Positions 1 through 11,597 of a stretch of 25,794 nt of DNA are shown piece by piece; the first letter of the stretch is position 1, and each line of letters begins with the position of its first letter. The notes beneath the pieces were generated by a model. That model worked only from the letters and a program-made list of their open reading frames with translations, was not told the DNA's origin and did no database searches. Both the position numbers and the translations under genes were made by a program. The DNA is from Acanthamoeba lenticulata (lineage: Eukaryota > Discosea > Longamoebia > Acanthamoebidae), in the NCBI GenBank assembly GCA_002179805.1, contig NAVB01000787.1, positions 1 to 25,794 on the forward strand, in the 5' to 3' direction.

Positions 1-162
1 AACAAAAACAAAAACAATAACAAAAAAAACAACTGAAAGCGTACTGCCGTTGGGGACGTTGGGTCGAGGCAGGACTGATGGTCGGGGGCCGGAGACACTG
101 GCGCTCGGTGGTCGGTGAACAGGCGGCAATGGTCTGGCCCTCGTTGCTGTTCAGTGTCCCAG
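1..162. other. Left-edge flank, no gene seen
   Basis: An A-rich start (A with scattered C) is followed by GC-rich sequence. It lies just beyond the proposed stop of the ankyrin gene, so it is probably 3' flank or UTR. I see no supported coding frame. Confidence 0.4.
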
Positions 163-1647
163 TCAGCAGGCTGGTATGAACAAATCAAGTGTGGAAGACA
201 AGGGAAAAAAGAAGAAAAATAGAGGAGGAAGGGGTCTTCTTCGCACCAATGAGCGAGCCGCCTACGGGCACAGTCGGCGGCGAAGACGGGGACGATGGCG
301 GGCTAACAGCTCCTCCTCCACCCACGGTCCCACGTGGACGCACGGTTGGCTTGGCTCCTCGCGCAGGAACACCCGGCAGTGGCTTCGCACCCACACCGAC
401 GTTGCTCGAAGCTGGAGTGGTGGTGAAGCCCCCAAAGCAGAAGAGTCAGAAAATGCAAAAAAAGCGGTTGTGCAGCGCAGGCCTTGCAACCGGTTGCTTA
501 TCCCAACAAGAAAAGGAAAGCACAAACCCAAATAAAGAACGCAACAAAAAGGACGAAGGAAAAGAGAAAGAAAAGGAGAGGACAGCGTGTAGCGGGGCGG
601 GCAGCAGTACCGTCGAGCATTTTGACAACGTCGTGTGCACTGCTCTTCACCGCCACGTCTCTGGGCGTGCCTTGTGGGCCAATAATGCTGAAAACGAGAG
701 TAACGTCAACAGAAAATGAATAAAAAGGAAAAGATTTAAAAGAGGGTGGAGGCAGGTACTTGACGGCTGCGCCCCGCTCGAGAAGCTTGCGAATGGCGTC
801 GACGTGTCCAGAGCTGACGGCCATGTGGAGCGCTGTTTCGCCTTGTCTGTGTGAGGGCGAAGAGGACAGAGCGACGTCAGCACCATCGGTATCCGCCGCC
901 TCGCGTTCATCTCCATGCGCCGTCGAGAAAAGGCGTTGGAGACGTTTGAAGTTGTTCTCCGTCCTCAACTCCTCGCTCATTGCCGCCACACAAGATGGTG
1001 ATGTTGTTGTTGTTATGTTGTGGCGTGCGCGCACGGTTGCGTAAATTCTTGGTCTCTCCGAGAACAATGGGGAAGTGCCGACCCGCTTCTTCCAAGCCCA
1101 TTTGCAGCTCCCCAGCTCCTTGCGCGAAAGAGCAGCGTAGAGCGAAGAACAAAGAGCGAATGCCCCGCGAAAACGCGCACAACTGCGGCGAAAGCGAAAA
1201 GAAAGAACGAAAACCCCAGAGGCCGAGCTCTCGCGCTCCAGAGCAACTTGCGTAAACTCGAGTTCGAGCTCCAGCCCCCATAAAACAACCAAAAAGATTG
1301 CTAATTTGTTGATCTCTCTGGAGACCTTCACCAGAGGGGAGGCGAAAGAGATGGTGGTGAAAGAAGTGGTGGGGCGCGTACGCATTTGCGGTGTTTGGGT
1401 TGGCGCCGTGGTTCAAAAGAATGTCCAATTCGCGTGTTCGGTTGTGCTTGGTGGCCACCATCAGTGCGGTTTCACCGTTCGAATCTCGACGATCCAACCA
1501 GACCGCGTTTTTCTTGGATTCAAGGAACTGTTGAAGCTCCTCTTCGTTTCCTCCATCTTTGATGAGGGAGTAGAGATGAAGCATGGGATTACGCCGTGGT
1601 GAAACGGCGGGCCCGGGCGAGCCTGATCCCGGAGCAAGGGTGGTCAT
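163..1647 (-). CDS. Ankyrin-repeat protein (5-exon model)
   Basis: Proposed exons are 1647-1382, 1047-760, 687-611, 411-247 and 170-163, giving about 267 residues. Exon 1 carries an ankyrin unit (NGETALMVATKHNR...LLNHGANPN) and exon 2 a second (GETALHMAVSSGHVDAIRKLLERGAAV), completed by exon 3 (GTPRDVAVKSSAHDVVKML). Exon 4 encodes a Pro/Gly/Ser-rich tail. Ankyrin repeats bind proteins; no partner or enzyme activity is visible. Junctions 2/3 and 3/4 (GTACCT and GTACTG donors) keep phase and rebuild the repeat. Two points are uncertain. Exon 2 could instead start at 975, in the same frame. Exon 4 could read through to a stop at 187-185 (about 285 residues), but the pyrimidine-rich tract before 170 favours a last intron that leaves only a two-residue ending. 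The 334-nt first intron is long for this window, so a separate short upstream gene is a weak alternative. Confidence 0.7.
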
Positions 1648-1937
1648 GATGTAGATCGATCGTGTGTGGTAGGCTGAACCGATTTCCTTCTCTGGTTCTC
1701 GCTTCTATCAATCAAATCTTTCTGCTCTCTACGATGACGATGAGGGCACAGACGAGAAAGAGAGTGAGGCCGAAGAGGGAGGGGAGGGAAGTCGCGCGGG
1801 GTGCCCCCTAACGTCACGCTCTCGTTTTTCACTCTTTGGCTCTCGCGAGAAGCGAAAAGGGCTCAAGTTGAATGGCACAACAAAGAAATTAAATGATAAA
1901 TTAAATTATTCGTTTCGTCCGCTAACGGTCGCGTGCC
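1648..1937. other. Intergenic spacer
   Basis: This 290-nt stretch lies between the ankyrin start and the kinase stop, both on the minus strand, so it holds the kinase 3' end and the ankyrin promoter. An AT-rich patch lies near 1885-1912 (AATTAAATGATAAATTAAAT), just past the kinase stop on its strand. No coding frame is supported. Confidence 0.4.
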
Positions 1938-4900
1938 TCATGGGCCCGCTCGGGGCACGATGGTCGCGAGCTCGCCCGCCGGACCAAGAGACTCTCGTCG
2001 TTGCTGCTGCTGTAGTGATGGCGGCACTTGTTGTCGGCTGCCCGACGACGTGTTGATGGCCGCCTGGCCTTCGCCGCTGGCGGAGAACTCGAACTCGGCC
2101 TCGCGGCCCTTCCACTCCTTGAGGAGCGCGAGGACGGCCCGGAACTCGGGCCGTCGCGTCGGGTCGGCGTCCCAGCACGCCCGGATGATGTAGGCGTAGA
2201 GCGCCGGGCAGTCAGCGGGGATCTGCGGTCGCATGCCCTGGATCAGCTCCTCTGCTCCGTGCACACGCAAAGGAGGTTTGGTGGTGTCAGCTCAGCTGCT
2301 GCACGGTCATGGCGATGACAACGATGGCGATGGTGATGATCCTGCTGAGCAAGCCGTACCAGGGCGCATGGTCAAGTAGTTGCGGGTGCACATCTCCCAT
2401 AAGATGAGGCCGAACGAGTACACGTCGCACTTGTTGGTGTACCGCAAGTTGTACACCTCTGCTCCGCTTCCCGTGTGAGCCCACAGGTGTTTGGCGGGCG
2501 TGAAGGTGAAGGACGGGGGAAGGGACGCGCTGTACCGGGGGCGATGTAGACAGAGGAGCCCGCGATGGAGAGCGCGTAGCCCGAGAAGCTCTGCGCGCTG
2601 TTGCTGTTTGGCAGCATGCGGCTCACCCCAAAGTCGCCGACCTTGATGCGGTAGTGCTTGTCGACCATCAGGTTCTGCGGCTTGAGGTCCCGGTGGATGA
2701 TCTTGGCCCTTTATGGGCATCACGACGGCACCACACACGTCAGCTTCATGCGCGTCATGCATGCGTGCGAGTGCGGGACGACGACGCACTTGTGGATGAC
2801 GGACATGCCCTTGCAGATGTCGCGGACCATGCGGGCCAGCAGCTGCGACCCGATTCGGACCGAGTCGTCATCGAGCACCGTGCGCAGGTTGTCCCGCTTC
2901 AAATACTCGGACACTGTGCCATCATCATCGTCCCCCGCCCCCTTAACGTCAGCCACCTGGTCGGGCCACGGAGTGTCGACATTGTCGACGACAAGACGGC
3001 GACAAAGGCAAGAGGAAAGAGACCGATGCAGACGTGGGGCGGCTGGATGCAGGTGCCGTAGAAGGTGACGATGTTCTGGTGGCGCAGCGAGCTCATGATC
3101 TCGATCTCGTTGAGGAAGTCGACCAGGTCGCGCCCCTCCTGCAGCAGGTGGTTGAGCTGCTTGACCGCCACGATCATGTCGTTCCTTGACACGCACGCGC
3201 ATCATGACGCCCAAATCAGCTTCTGCCACGTCATCACGTCAAGACCTGGCAGAATCCATGCGTACCAGACGGCCTTCATGACGATGCCTCCGGCGCCGCC
3301 GCCGATACGTTGGATGATCTGCAGCTCGTCAAAGGGGATGATGAACGCCCGCACCCTGTGTGTGTCGCGCGTGAGAAGAACGAATGCGACAAAGAGCGAA
3401 GAAATTCGTCCTCGAGGACGGACCTGGGGTTGCTGGCAAGCTGCTTGAGGAGCTGCGCGGTGTCCGGGATCTGGCCCACCTGCGAACTGCCGCCGTTGAA
3501 CGCCGCTGTCGTTGTCGTCGTCGTCATCGTCGTCGTGGTCGGCATCTCCCCAGACTTCAGACGACCTGTCGTTGTCGTTGAGGGGTCAAGCATGTCAGGA
3601 ATGGGATCAAATATGCAAAGAATGTCAACCGCGGGGCACACACCGCTGTTGGTGAGGAATGGCGAGCGCGCGGCGATGTGGGTGGCGCCCAGTCTGGTGT
3701 CGCCTTCCTCTTCGCTCTCGTCGTCGGTGGTGTAGTTGCGTGTCACGTCCCGCTCGGCCGAGTTCATCGAAAAATTCGACGACGATTTCTACTCGCGTGT
3801 AGCGGGAAGTAGCAAGAGAAGAAGAGGGGGGGGGGAAGCAAGGGCGTGTAAGTCCCCAACAACGCCTGCTGTGCACATAGCGACAAGGCTGACGCAGGCG
3901 GTGTGTAGCGTACGCGCAGCTTGGGCGAGGGGAAGAGCGTGGGGAGGAGATTGAGGAGCTTGTATTCGGTGGTGCCGTAGTCCAGGATCTCGATCACCTT
4001 CCCAAACAGCAGCGACGACAGCGGGAGCAGCTCGGCGAACAAGTAGAACGGGCCCACGTACAGCGGGAACAGCCTGCACAATGAAATAACAAATTTAATC
4101 AATATAAAAATATCAATACATATTAAATATTCGTTGTTTTGGATATTTTTACTGCTTATTTATTGGGAAACACGTACGAGCTCGAGGCGATGATCTGGTC
4201 CCAGTCCGAGTTGAGGGACATGAGGCAATCGAACGCACGCACGGCACGCGCAAAGATCCACACCAGCATCACCGCGTCCGTCTGCGTGCATGCGGGAAGG
4301 TAAGTCTTGTCCATAAATTCTGGTATATATATTTTAACAATAAAAATGGAGAACTTGCGTACGCGGTTGAAGAGCGAAAAGAAGGACTGCTCGACTTCGA
4401 TGATGTCGTGACGCCGCTTGGCGCGCTTTTCGAGATACTTGACGAGCGCCACGCTCACCGCGCTCGCCAGGATGAGCAACAGCTCCAACCCGCCCATGTA
4501 CCACGCGTCCAGCCTTAAAATAGGAATAACAGAAAAGATTAATTCAATAATAAGAAAATAAAAAAATAAATAAAAAGGCTGCATAATGAGGAGCTACCGC
4601 TGCATGAAGTCAAACTTGTCCTCGCCGAGAATGATCATCACGAGGAAGATGACACCTTGGCCCATCTGCACCAGGGCTGGTCAGTCCCATTATTTTACAA
4701 ATAAATCAATAATTATAAATTAATTAATAAGTGGACGGAAAGGACCTCGATGGCGGCGATGGCGCAGGTTTCGATGATGAAGAGCTTGAGGCGCGTTCTT
4801 CGATAGGTGAAGGTCGCCAAGTGGCGCGAGGTCGCCCACACACGCAGCCTTGGCAAAAAAGAAAAAGGCGCACACGTTGGTGGTCAGCTGCAGAGCTGCA

Positions 4901-5467
4901 CCAACCAGGACTGGCTGACCTCCACATGACGGGAACGACGAGGAAGAGACGCTTACCAGGATCGAAGGAGCATGATGAAGGCCGCCACGTTGAGGAACTC
5001 AGGCACGAACCAGAGGAGGAAGTACACGTGAAGACTCAACGGCACGTGCAGAAGCAGGAAGAAGGTTGCTCGCGCTACACGAAGGTCAGGGCCACGAAGA
5101 AGAAAGAGGAAGAGGAAGGGTGGGGTCTCGAGGGTGGAGGCGCTCGTGCACGAGCAGGAAAAGGTATAAACGCACCCAAGGCAGAGGTAATGACCAAGAA
5201 GAGGAAGAATTTGGTGCGTGTTTGGCGAGGTGGGTGCTTCTTCGAGTAGACCATCATCATGAACCTGGTTGCCATCGAAATGAGCATGTGACTGGCGCCT
5301 AATCGCAACATGTGAGCTGTAAATTTGAATTAAATCTGGTCTTCGCACCGAACGAAGATGGCAACAGCGCTCAGGGCGAAGAGCACAACGAGGATGATAG
5401 CCGCCCCAATGTTGAGCTGGTTCGTGTTGACCACCGTTTCCGGTGGCTGGCCCGCGTTGGCTTCCAT
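1938..5467 (-). CDS. Seven-helix membrane protein fused to a tyrosine-kinase-like (TKL) kinase
   Basis: Fifteen exons: 5467-5349, 5291-5176, 5074-4957, 4848-4746, 4665-4598, 4513-4363, 4281-4178, 4073-3914, 3788-3391, 3355-3266, 3184-3024, 2913-2790, 2708-2536, 2458-2360, 2254-1938. All phases agree; product about 766 residues. The start ATG has an in-frame TAG just upstream. Residues 1-313 contain seven hydrophobic segments (about 19-39, 67-90, 93-113, 140-165, 182-201, 227-243, 262-284). A Thr/Ser-rich linker (314-446) precedes the kinase: Gly loop GGGAGG, VAVK lysine about 484, alpha-C glutamate about 502, catalytic HRDLKPQN (Asp about 578), DFG about 596-598, APE formed across the exon 13/14 junction, DVYSFG, and RRPEFRAVL near the end. 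All catalytic residues are present, so it should be active, phosphorylating proteins on the cytosolic side. The layout of the helices resembles THH1/TOM1/TOM3 proteins (inference). The exon 1/2 junction is the weakest; an in-frame 78-nt intron may lie at 3643-3566. Confidence 0.85.
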
Positions 5468-5630
5468 CCTCTAAACCGAGAGCTGAAAAGTTAATCAACG
5501 CTTTTGTGGTATTTTCTTGTCGAGCATTCTTGGCATATTTCAGCCTTTGCTGGCGGCACATGTGGAAGAAGGCGTGTATTCACAGAGAAAAAGCGAAAAC
5601 GAGTTTAAAACACAACTAGATCCTAACTCT

Positions 5631-6977
5631 TTAGGCGCAAACGACCGAGCTGAGGGTAGCGCCGGGAACAGCTGCCGGGCTGGACCCAGCGACGCCCACC
5701 ACGATGCCGGCGCCCTGGCTGGCGGAAACCTGGAGGGGACCGTAGGTGAAGGCCACGTCGAACACGTTGGCCGTCTTCTGGTGGAGCTCCCACGACTGCG
5801 AGATCGTGGCTCCGTTGGCGAGGGCGAAGGTGAGCACGCCGCCGGTGACGGGCTTCCTGCCCGTGTTGGTGATCAGGACCTGGACGATCTGGTAGGTCTG
5901 GGTGGCGTCACTCCAGACGCCGCCGGCCTGGGCCGAGCGGGGCGTGAGCTGAACGCTGGCGCTGCACTCCTGGGCAGGGCTGGGCTGGGGCGTCGACACG
6001 ACGGTCGAGGGAGAGGGCGAAGCCGAGGGCGACGCGGGAGCAGCCGAGGGCGACGCGGGCGCGGGCGAAGCTGAGGGGGAAGCGGGGGCAGGCGAGGGCG
6101 AGGTCGCGACGCTGCCGCAGTTGATGGCGGTGACGGTGATGGGCGCCTGCGAGGCCGAAGACCAGATGTAGCCGAACTGGTGGGTCTGACCGCCAGCCAG
6201 GCCGCCGTTCTGGAACACGTAGTCGGGCAGGGTGTAGAGGCCGTCGGCCTGGCGGGTGAGCTCCCAAACCTGGGTGAAGGGACCGTTGCCGAGGGAAAGC
6301 TTGATCGACTTGATGGTCGACGAGCCAGCCGTGAGCGCCACGTTCCACTGGGACATGGGCAGGCCGTTCTGCTGCCAAGAGCTTCCGAGTGTCTGCTTGA
6401 TGCTCACGCTGCAGCCGGGGCCTGAGCTCGGCTGCGGGGTGGACACGATGGTGGAGGGGGCAGCCGACGGCGAGGCCGAAGGCGAGGCACTGGGGCTAGG
6501 CGAGGGAGGAGCAGGCGAAGCGCTGGGGCTGGCCGAGGGAGCGACGGCACCGCAGTTGATGGAGGCGATGCTAATGGAAGCCTGCGAGGCGGATTCCCAG
6601 ATGTAGCCAAAGTGATGCGGCTGGCCGACCTTGATGCCACCATTCTGGAGCAGGTAGTCGGGCAGCGCGTAGAGACCGTTGGACTTGAGGTTCAGCTCCC
6701 ACAGCTGGACGATGCGGGCGCCTGCGATCTGCAGCTCAAGCGACTTGACTGTCTCGGAGGTGCCGAGAATTTGCACGTTCCACTGGGACAGCTGCTTGCC
6801 ATCCTGGAGCCACGCGCTACCAAGTGTTTGCTGGATGGTGACGCTGCAATCTGTGCCAAGTAAAGCAGGTTAGCCAAGAGTCCACGACGTCCAGCAGGAA
6901 GGGCGGTTGACTGTACCGGCAGCGGCGTAGCAAACCAAGGCAGCCAGAAGTAGCAACACTGCTGTTCGAACAAACAT
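5631..6977 (-). CDS. Secreted three-domain CBM49-like cellulose-binding lectin (Luke-type cyst-wall lectin)
   Basis: Two exons (6977-6917 and 6850-5631) give 426 residues. Residues 1-20 are a clear signal peptide (MFVRTAVLLLLAALVCYAAA). Domains 1 (about 22-120) and 2 (167-265) are close repeats: each opens with Cys, has a TLGS.W...LSQWNV-like start, a WEL segment, LPDY and HxFGYIW, and closes with INC. A more divergent domain 3 (about 316-425) keeps a Trp, NTGRKPVTGG, SWELHQ and terminal Cys. The two linkers (121-166, 266-315) are Ser/Pro/Ala repeats, probably O-glycosylated. This matches CBM49 beta-sandwich modules; in Acanthamoeba, secreted proteins with two or three CBM49 domains (Luke lectins) bind cellulose in the cyst wall. 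Function by family; the CBM49 assignment is by pattern. Domain 3 lacks much of the aromatic content of 1 and 2 and may bind differently. Confidence 0.85.
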
Positions 6978-7409
6978 ATTTGTAAACAGTTCCTTGGGTT
7001 GGATCCGGATGTGAAGAGCTCTGTGTTTGCTTTGAGTATGAGCTAACTCGGCTTTCGCGGTCCTTTAAAAGCTCGGCCTGCTGTTGGGAGTCTGCCCTAT
7101 GAGTGTTGTTGAAGTGAATTCTCATTGATGAGTCTGACCTCCATAACAAGGGAGGGGTGCCATGGTCGTCTTGCCTTGAGAACGCACATGTCCCAACGAT
7201 CATCACCGGTGCTGTTCGATCATGCTCAAGCTCTCCATTCCCATTAAAAACAAAAGAAAATGGGCAAACACCGCACCTACTCAACAAAAACAATAACGTA
7301 GTTCCCTGGTTCGAGTCCCACAAGCTACCTTCAAAATATTTAAATATTTTCTAAAATCTATGTTCAATTTCTCTGGTTGCTCTTTGGGGAGAGGCCAAAG
7401 GTGGAGGAA
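6978..7409. other. Intergenic region upstream of the CBM49 lectin gene
   Basis: These 432 nt separate the lectin start from the FAD oxidoreductase stop, both on the minus strand. They hold the lectin promoter (TATA-like site listed separately) and an A/T-rich patch at about 7335-7355. No supported coding frame. Confidence 0.5.
7062..7071 (-). promoter_or_regulatory. TATA-like element of the lectin gene
   Basis: On the minus strand this reads TTTTAAAGGA, about 90 nt upstream of the lectin ATG, in otherwise mixed-composition sequence. Position and composition suit a core promoter TATA element, but this is inference from one short match. Confidence 0.3.
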
Positions 7410-9432
7410 TCAGGCAGTGGGCCGGATGTGATAGTAGGTCTCGTAGATGTGGCGCGCCCTCTTCTCAGCCGAGTCCCAGTCCCACGACGTCTCGGTGAAC
7501 CTGTCGGGGCTGAGGCTGCAGACGTAGGGCGATGGCTCCTTCTCAAACATGGACTCGACGACGTGGTGGCCAATCCCGGCGCTGCCTGACACGCCGTGCG
7601 CGTTGCAGCCGCCCGCCATCACGAACCCGCCCACCTGCCTCGCACACACGCACAACACACAAGCGAGTTCAGAGCTGAACACACACGTGCGGTGCAGGGC
7701 ATTTGGAAGCCAGGCAGGACCTTTCGCGTCGGGCCGATGACAAAGCGGCCGTCGGGCGTGAAGGTCGGCCAGCCAGAGAACACAGCGCGGATGCCCAGCT
7801 CGTTGACCTTGGGGTAGGTTGGCGCCAGCTCCTCGCCTTTGTCGGCAATCACGTGAGCCTACCATGTCGACCTCCCCGCCACAGACAGAGGGAGTGAAGG
7901 CGCCGAACCAAAGTGAGAAAGGACGGGCCAGTCCTCGGCGATGGGCGGTGGCTTCTGGGTGAGCTCATAGGAGCGTGGGTCGAGGGAGAGGCCCTCGGGC
8001 TCCCATCCGCCCAGCAGGAGCCCGTTCACGTCCGGCCGCAGATACAGCGTCGCGTCTGCGCCCGAGTGTGGGTGAGCGACCAGCCAAGAGCAGAGAGCAA
8101 GGAAGGGTACGAACCGGGGATGCGCATGACGGGCAGGTCGGGGGTGATAGTGGGCGGGACTGTCGGCTCGGTGATGAAGTACTCGTGCCGCACTGGGAAG
8201 ATGGGCAACTCGAGCCCGACCAACTGAGCACAACAACGACATCAACATCAACGACAACAAGAGGTGAGCGATAGGCCGAGCTCAAGGTTGTCGTCCGACC
8301 TTGGCGATGTGGTAGGCGTGAGCGCCGGCGGCGTTGATGACGGTGTCGCACTTAATGGTGCCGCGGTTGGTCTTCACGGCAGTCACGTGCGTGCGTTCGG
8401 GGCTGAGCTCGATGTCCTCCACCCACGCGTTCGTGATGAACTGCGCGCCCTTGAGCTTCCTGTTGGCGACTCGAGTGTCAACGCCTTAAAAAAGCCGTAA
8501 AGTCGGCGAGGAAGTGGTGTGAACCGGCTCTGATGCTGGTAGGCAAAGGCCAAGTCGCACGGCTGGAGGTAGCCGTCCGTGGGGCACCACAGGATGGACC
8601 TGTTCAACCCCTTCTGCGTCACCATCTACGCCAACAACGAGCCATGTAGAGGGGACTCTACGTGGCCTTCTCAAAGTTCATGCCCGGCCACTTCTTCTGG
8701 GCTTCTTGAGGACCAAGTACTTCTACATGAAGGCCAGCCTACGTCAAACCATCGTTAGCTGAGGCTCGCGTGGAGAGAAACGTAGTCGTGCAGAGAGTCA
8801 CATACCTTGTGGCAGACGTCGAGCATCTTGGTGAACTCGTTGTGTCGCTCCTTGGTGTAGGCCACCCGCAAGCTGCCCACCTGACGCCAGTTGGGGTTGG
8901 AGTCGGGGTCCTGCTGAAGCTCGCTAAAGGTCTGCACGGACCACATGGCCAGCTTTACACGCTCCAGGTTGTCTCGCACTTGCCCTACAAGCCCAGCTGC
9001 CTGCAAACACCAACAGGTTGTGGCCACTACTCAACACCTGAATAGAGAAGCTTCAAGTAGTAGAGGAAACTGTAGTGGAAGACTGGGGTGCACCTGGGCG
9101 GTGGTGACGTTGGCCAGGGCGGGCTCCTTCTCCAAGACCACCACGTCCTTCTCGCCAGCCTTGACCTGTTTCTCAAAAGATTGACGTGTCACCAGTGCTG
9201 CAAGTACATGTGACAGAGTTCTGGCGAAGCAAGTAGCAAGTGCGGATACCAGGCTATAGGCAACACCACATCCTATGCAGCCGCCCCCAATGATGACCGT
9301 CTTGGCGCGGTCTGGTAGCTGCCCGCCAGTCGTCGACAACGAAGCTGCCGCGAAGGTCGTCACATGGTTTGTGGGCCAGTTTAGCCGCGTTGCCCTGGCA
9401 GTTTGCCCTATGGTTGCCAATCTAGAACGCAT
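7410..9432 (-). CDS. FAD-dependent oxidoreductase, dimethylglycine/sarcosine dehydrogenase-like, without a GcvT domain
   Basis: Ten exons: 9432-9250, 9165-9094, 9000-8806, 8738-8662, 8599-8525, 8459-8300, 8223-8115, 8055-7909, 7836-7721, 7634-7410; all phases agree, 452 residues. The N-terminus (MRSRLATIGQTARATRL) is Arg-rich without acids, as in mitochondrial presequences. Then come the dinucleotide fold (VIIGGGCIGCG, about 46-56) with VVVLEKE, GLVGQVRDN, CPTDGYLQP, VINAAGAHA, RPDVNGLLLGGWEP, FTPDG and AGGCNAHG, the order seen in flavin enzymes that demethylate dimethylglycine or sarcosine. The family usually continues into an aminomethyltransferase (GcvT) half reaching about 860 residues; this one stops after HIYETYYHIRPTA. 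The usual TxWHxAG flavin-attachment motif reads TTAQAAG (Gln about 85). Substrate unproven. Exon junctions 4/5, 5/6 and 8/9 were chosen because they restore family spacing; intron 1 (84 nt) is in frame and free of stops. Confidence 0.8.
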
Positions 9433-9501
9433 CTTCTTCTTTCTGTTGTTGCACTCGAAATTGAATTGCTTTTTTGTGGCTTCATTTCTTTTTCTTCAGC
9501 C

Positions 9502-9505
9502 AAAA
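9502..9505 (-). terminator. RNA polymerase III T-run after tRNA-Gly
   Basis: Four T residues on the minus strand start six bases after the tRNA discriminator base, the expected place for a minimal pol III terminator. Confidence 0.6.
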
Positions 9506-9510
9506 CGCTG

Positions 9511-9582
9511 TGGGATGTGCAGGAGTCGAACCCGCGCCTCCGACTTGGCAGGTCATTATGCTTCCCATTACACCAACACCCC
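9511..9582 (-). tRNA. tRNA-Gly (anticodon GCC)
   Basis: A full 72-nt cloverleaf can be drawn on the minus strand. The acceptor stem is GGGGTGT with ACATCCC (one G-T pair) and discriminator A. D stem GTGT/GCAT encloses an 8-nt loop. Anticodon stem ATGAC/GTCGG (outer A-G mismatch) frames loop CTGCCAA with anticodon GCC. The variable loop is AGGC. T stem GCGGG/CCTGC frames TTCGACT. The TGGTGTAATGG part of the D arm acts as the A box and GGTTCGACTC as the B box. There is no intron and CCA is not encoded. It sits alone between the oxidoreductase and lyase genes. Confidence 0.93.
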
Positions 9583-9609
9583 AAGCACGTGGTTTCTCCG
9601 TATCATGCA

Positions 9610-9651
9610 TTCTTGGTTGCAATGTAACCTTGTCTATATTGCAACCAAGAA
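9610..9651 (-). repeat. Perfect inverted repeat, 14-bp arms
   Basis: The left arm (9610-9623, TTCTTGGTTGCAAT) and right arm (9638-9651, ATTGCAACCAAGAA) are exactly complementary around a 14-nt loop. It begins 19 nt past the lyase stop codon, so it would form a stem-loop in that gene's 3' UTR, and it lies just upstream of the tRNA. A third GTTGCAAC copy follows at about 9658-9665. Role unknown; a 3'-end, mRNA-stability or small miniature-element remnant role are all possible. Confidence 0.7.
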
Positions 9652-9669
9652 CATTATGTTGCAACTCAA

Positions 9670-11597
<1,928 letters not shown>

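Noticed and set aside
1465..1490. GTTCGAATC resembling a tRNA B box
   Set aside because: It lies inside a well-supported ankyrin coding exon and has no matching stems.
7300..7325. T-arm-like GGTTCGAGTCCC
   Set aside because: Only the loop matches; the five-base T stem cannot pair beyond two bases and no anticodon arm or acceptor stem can be drawn around it.
8486..8674. Possible frameshift or pseudogene in the FAD oxidoreductase
   Set aside because: An apparent stop after NFEKAT is removed by a normal 62-nt GT-AG intron (8661-8600) that joins directly to SILWCPTDG in the right phase.
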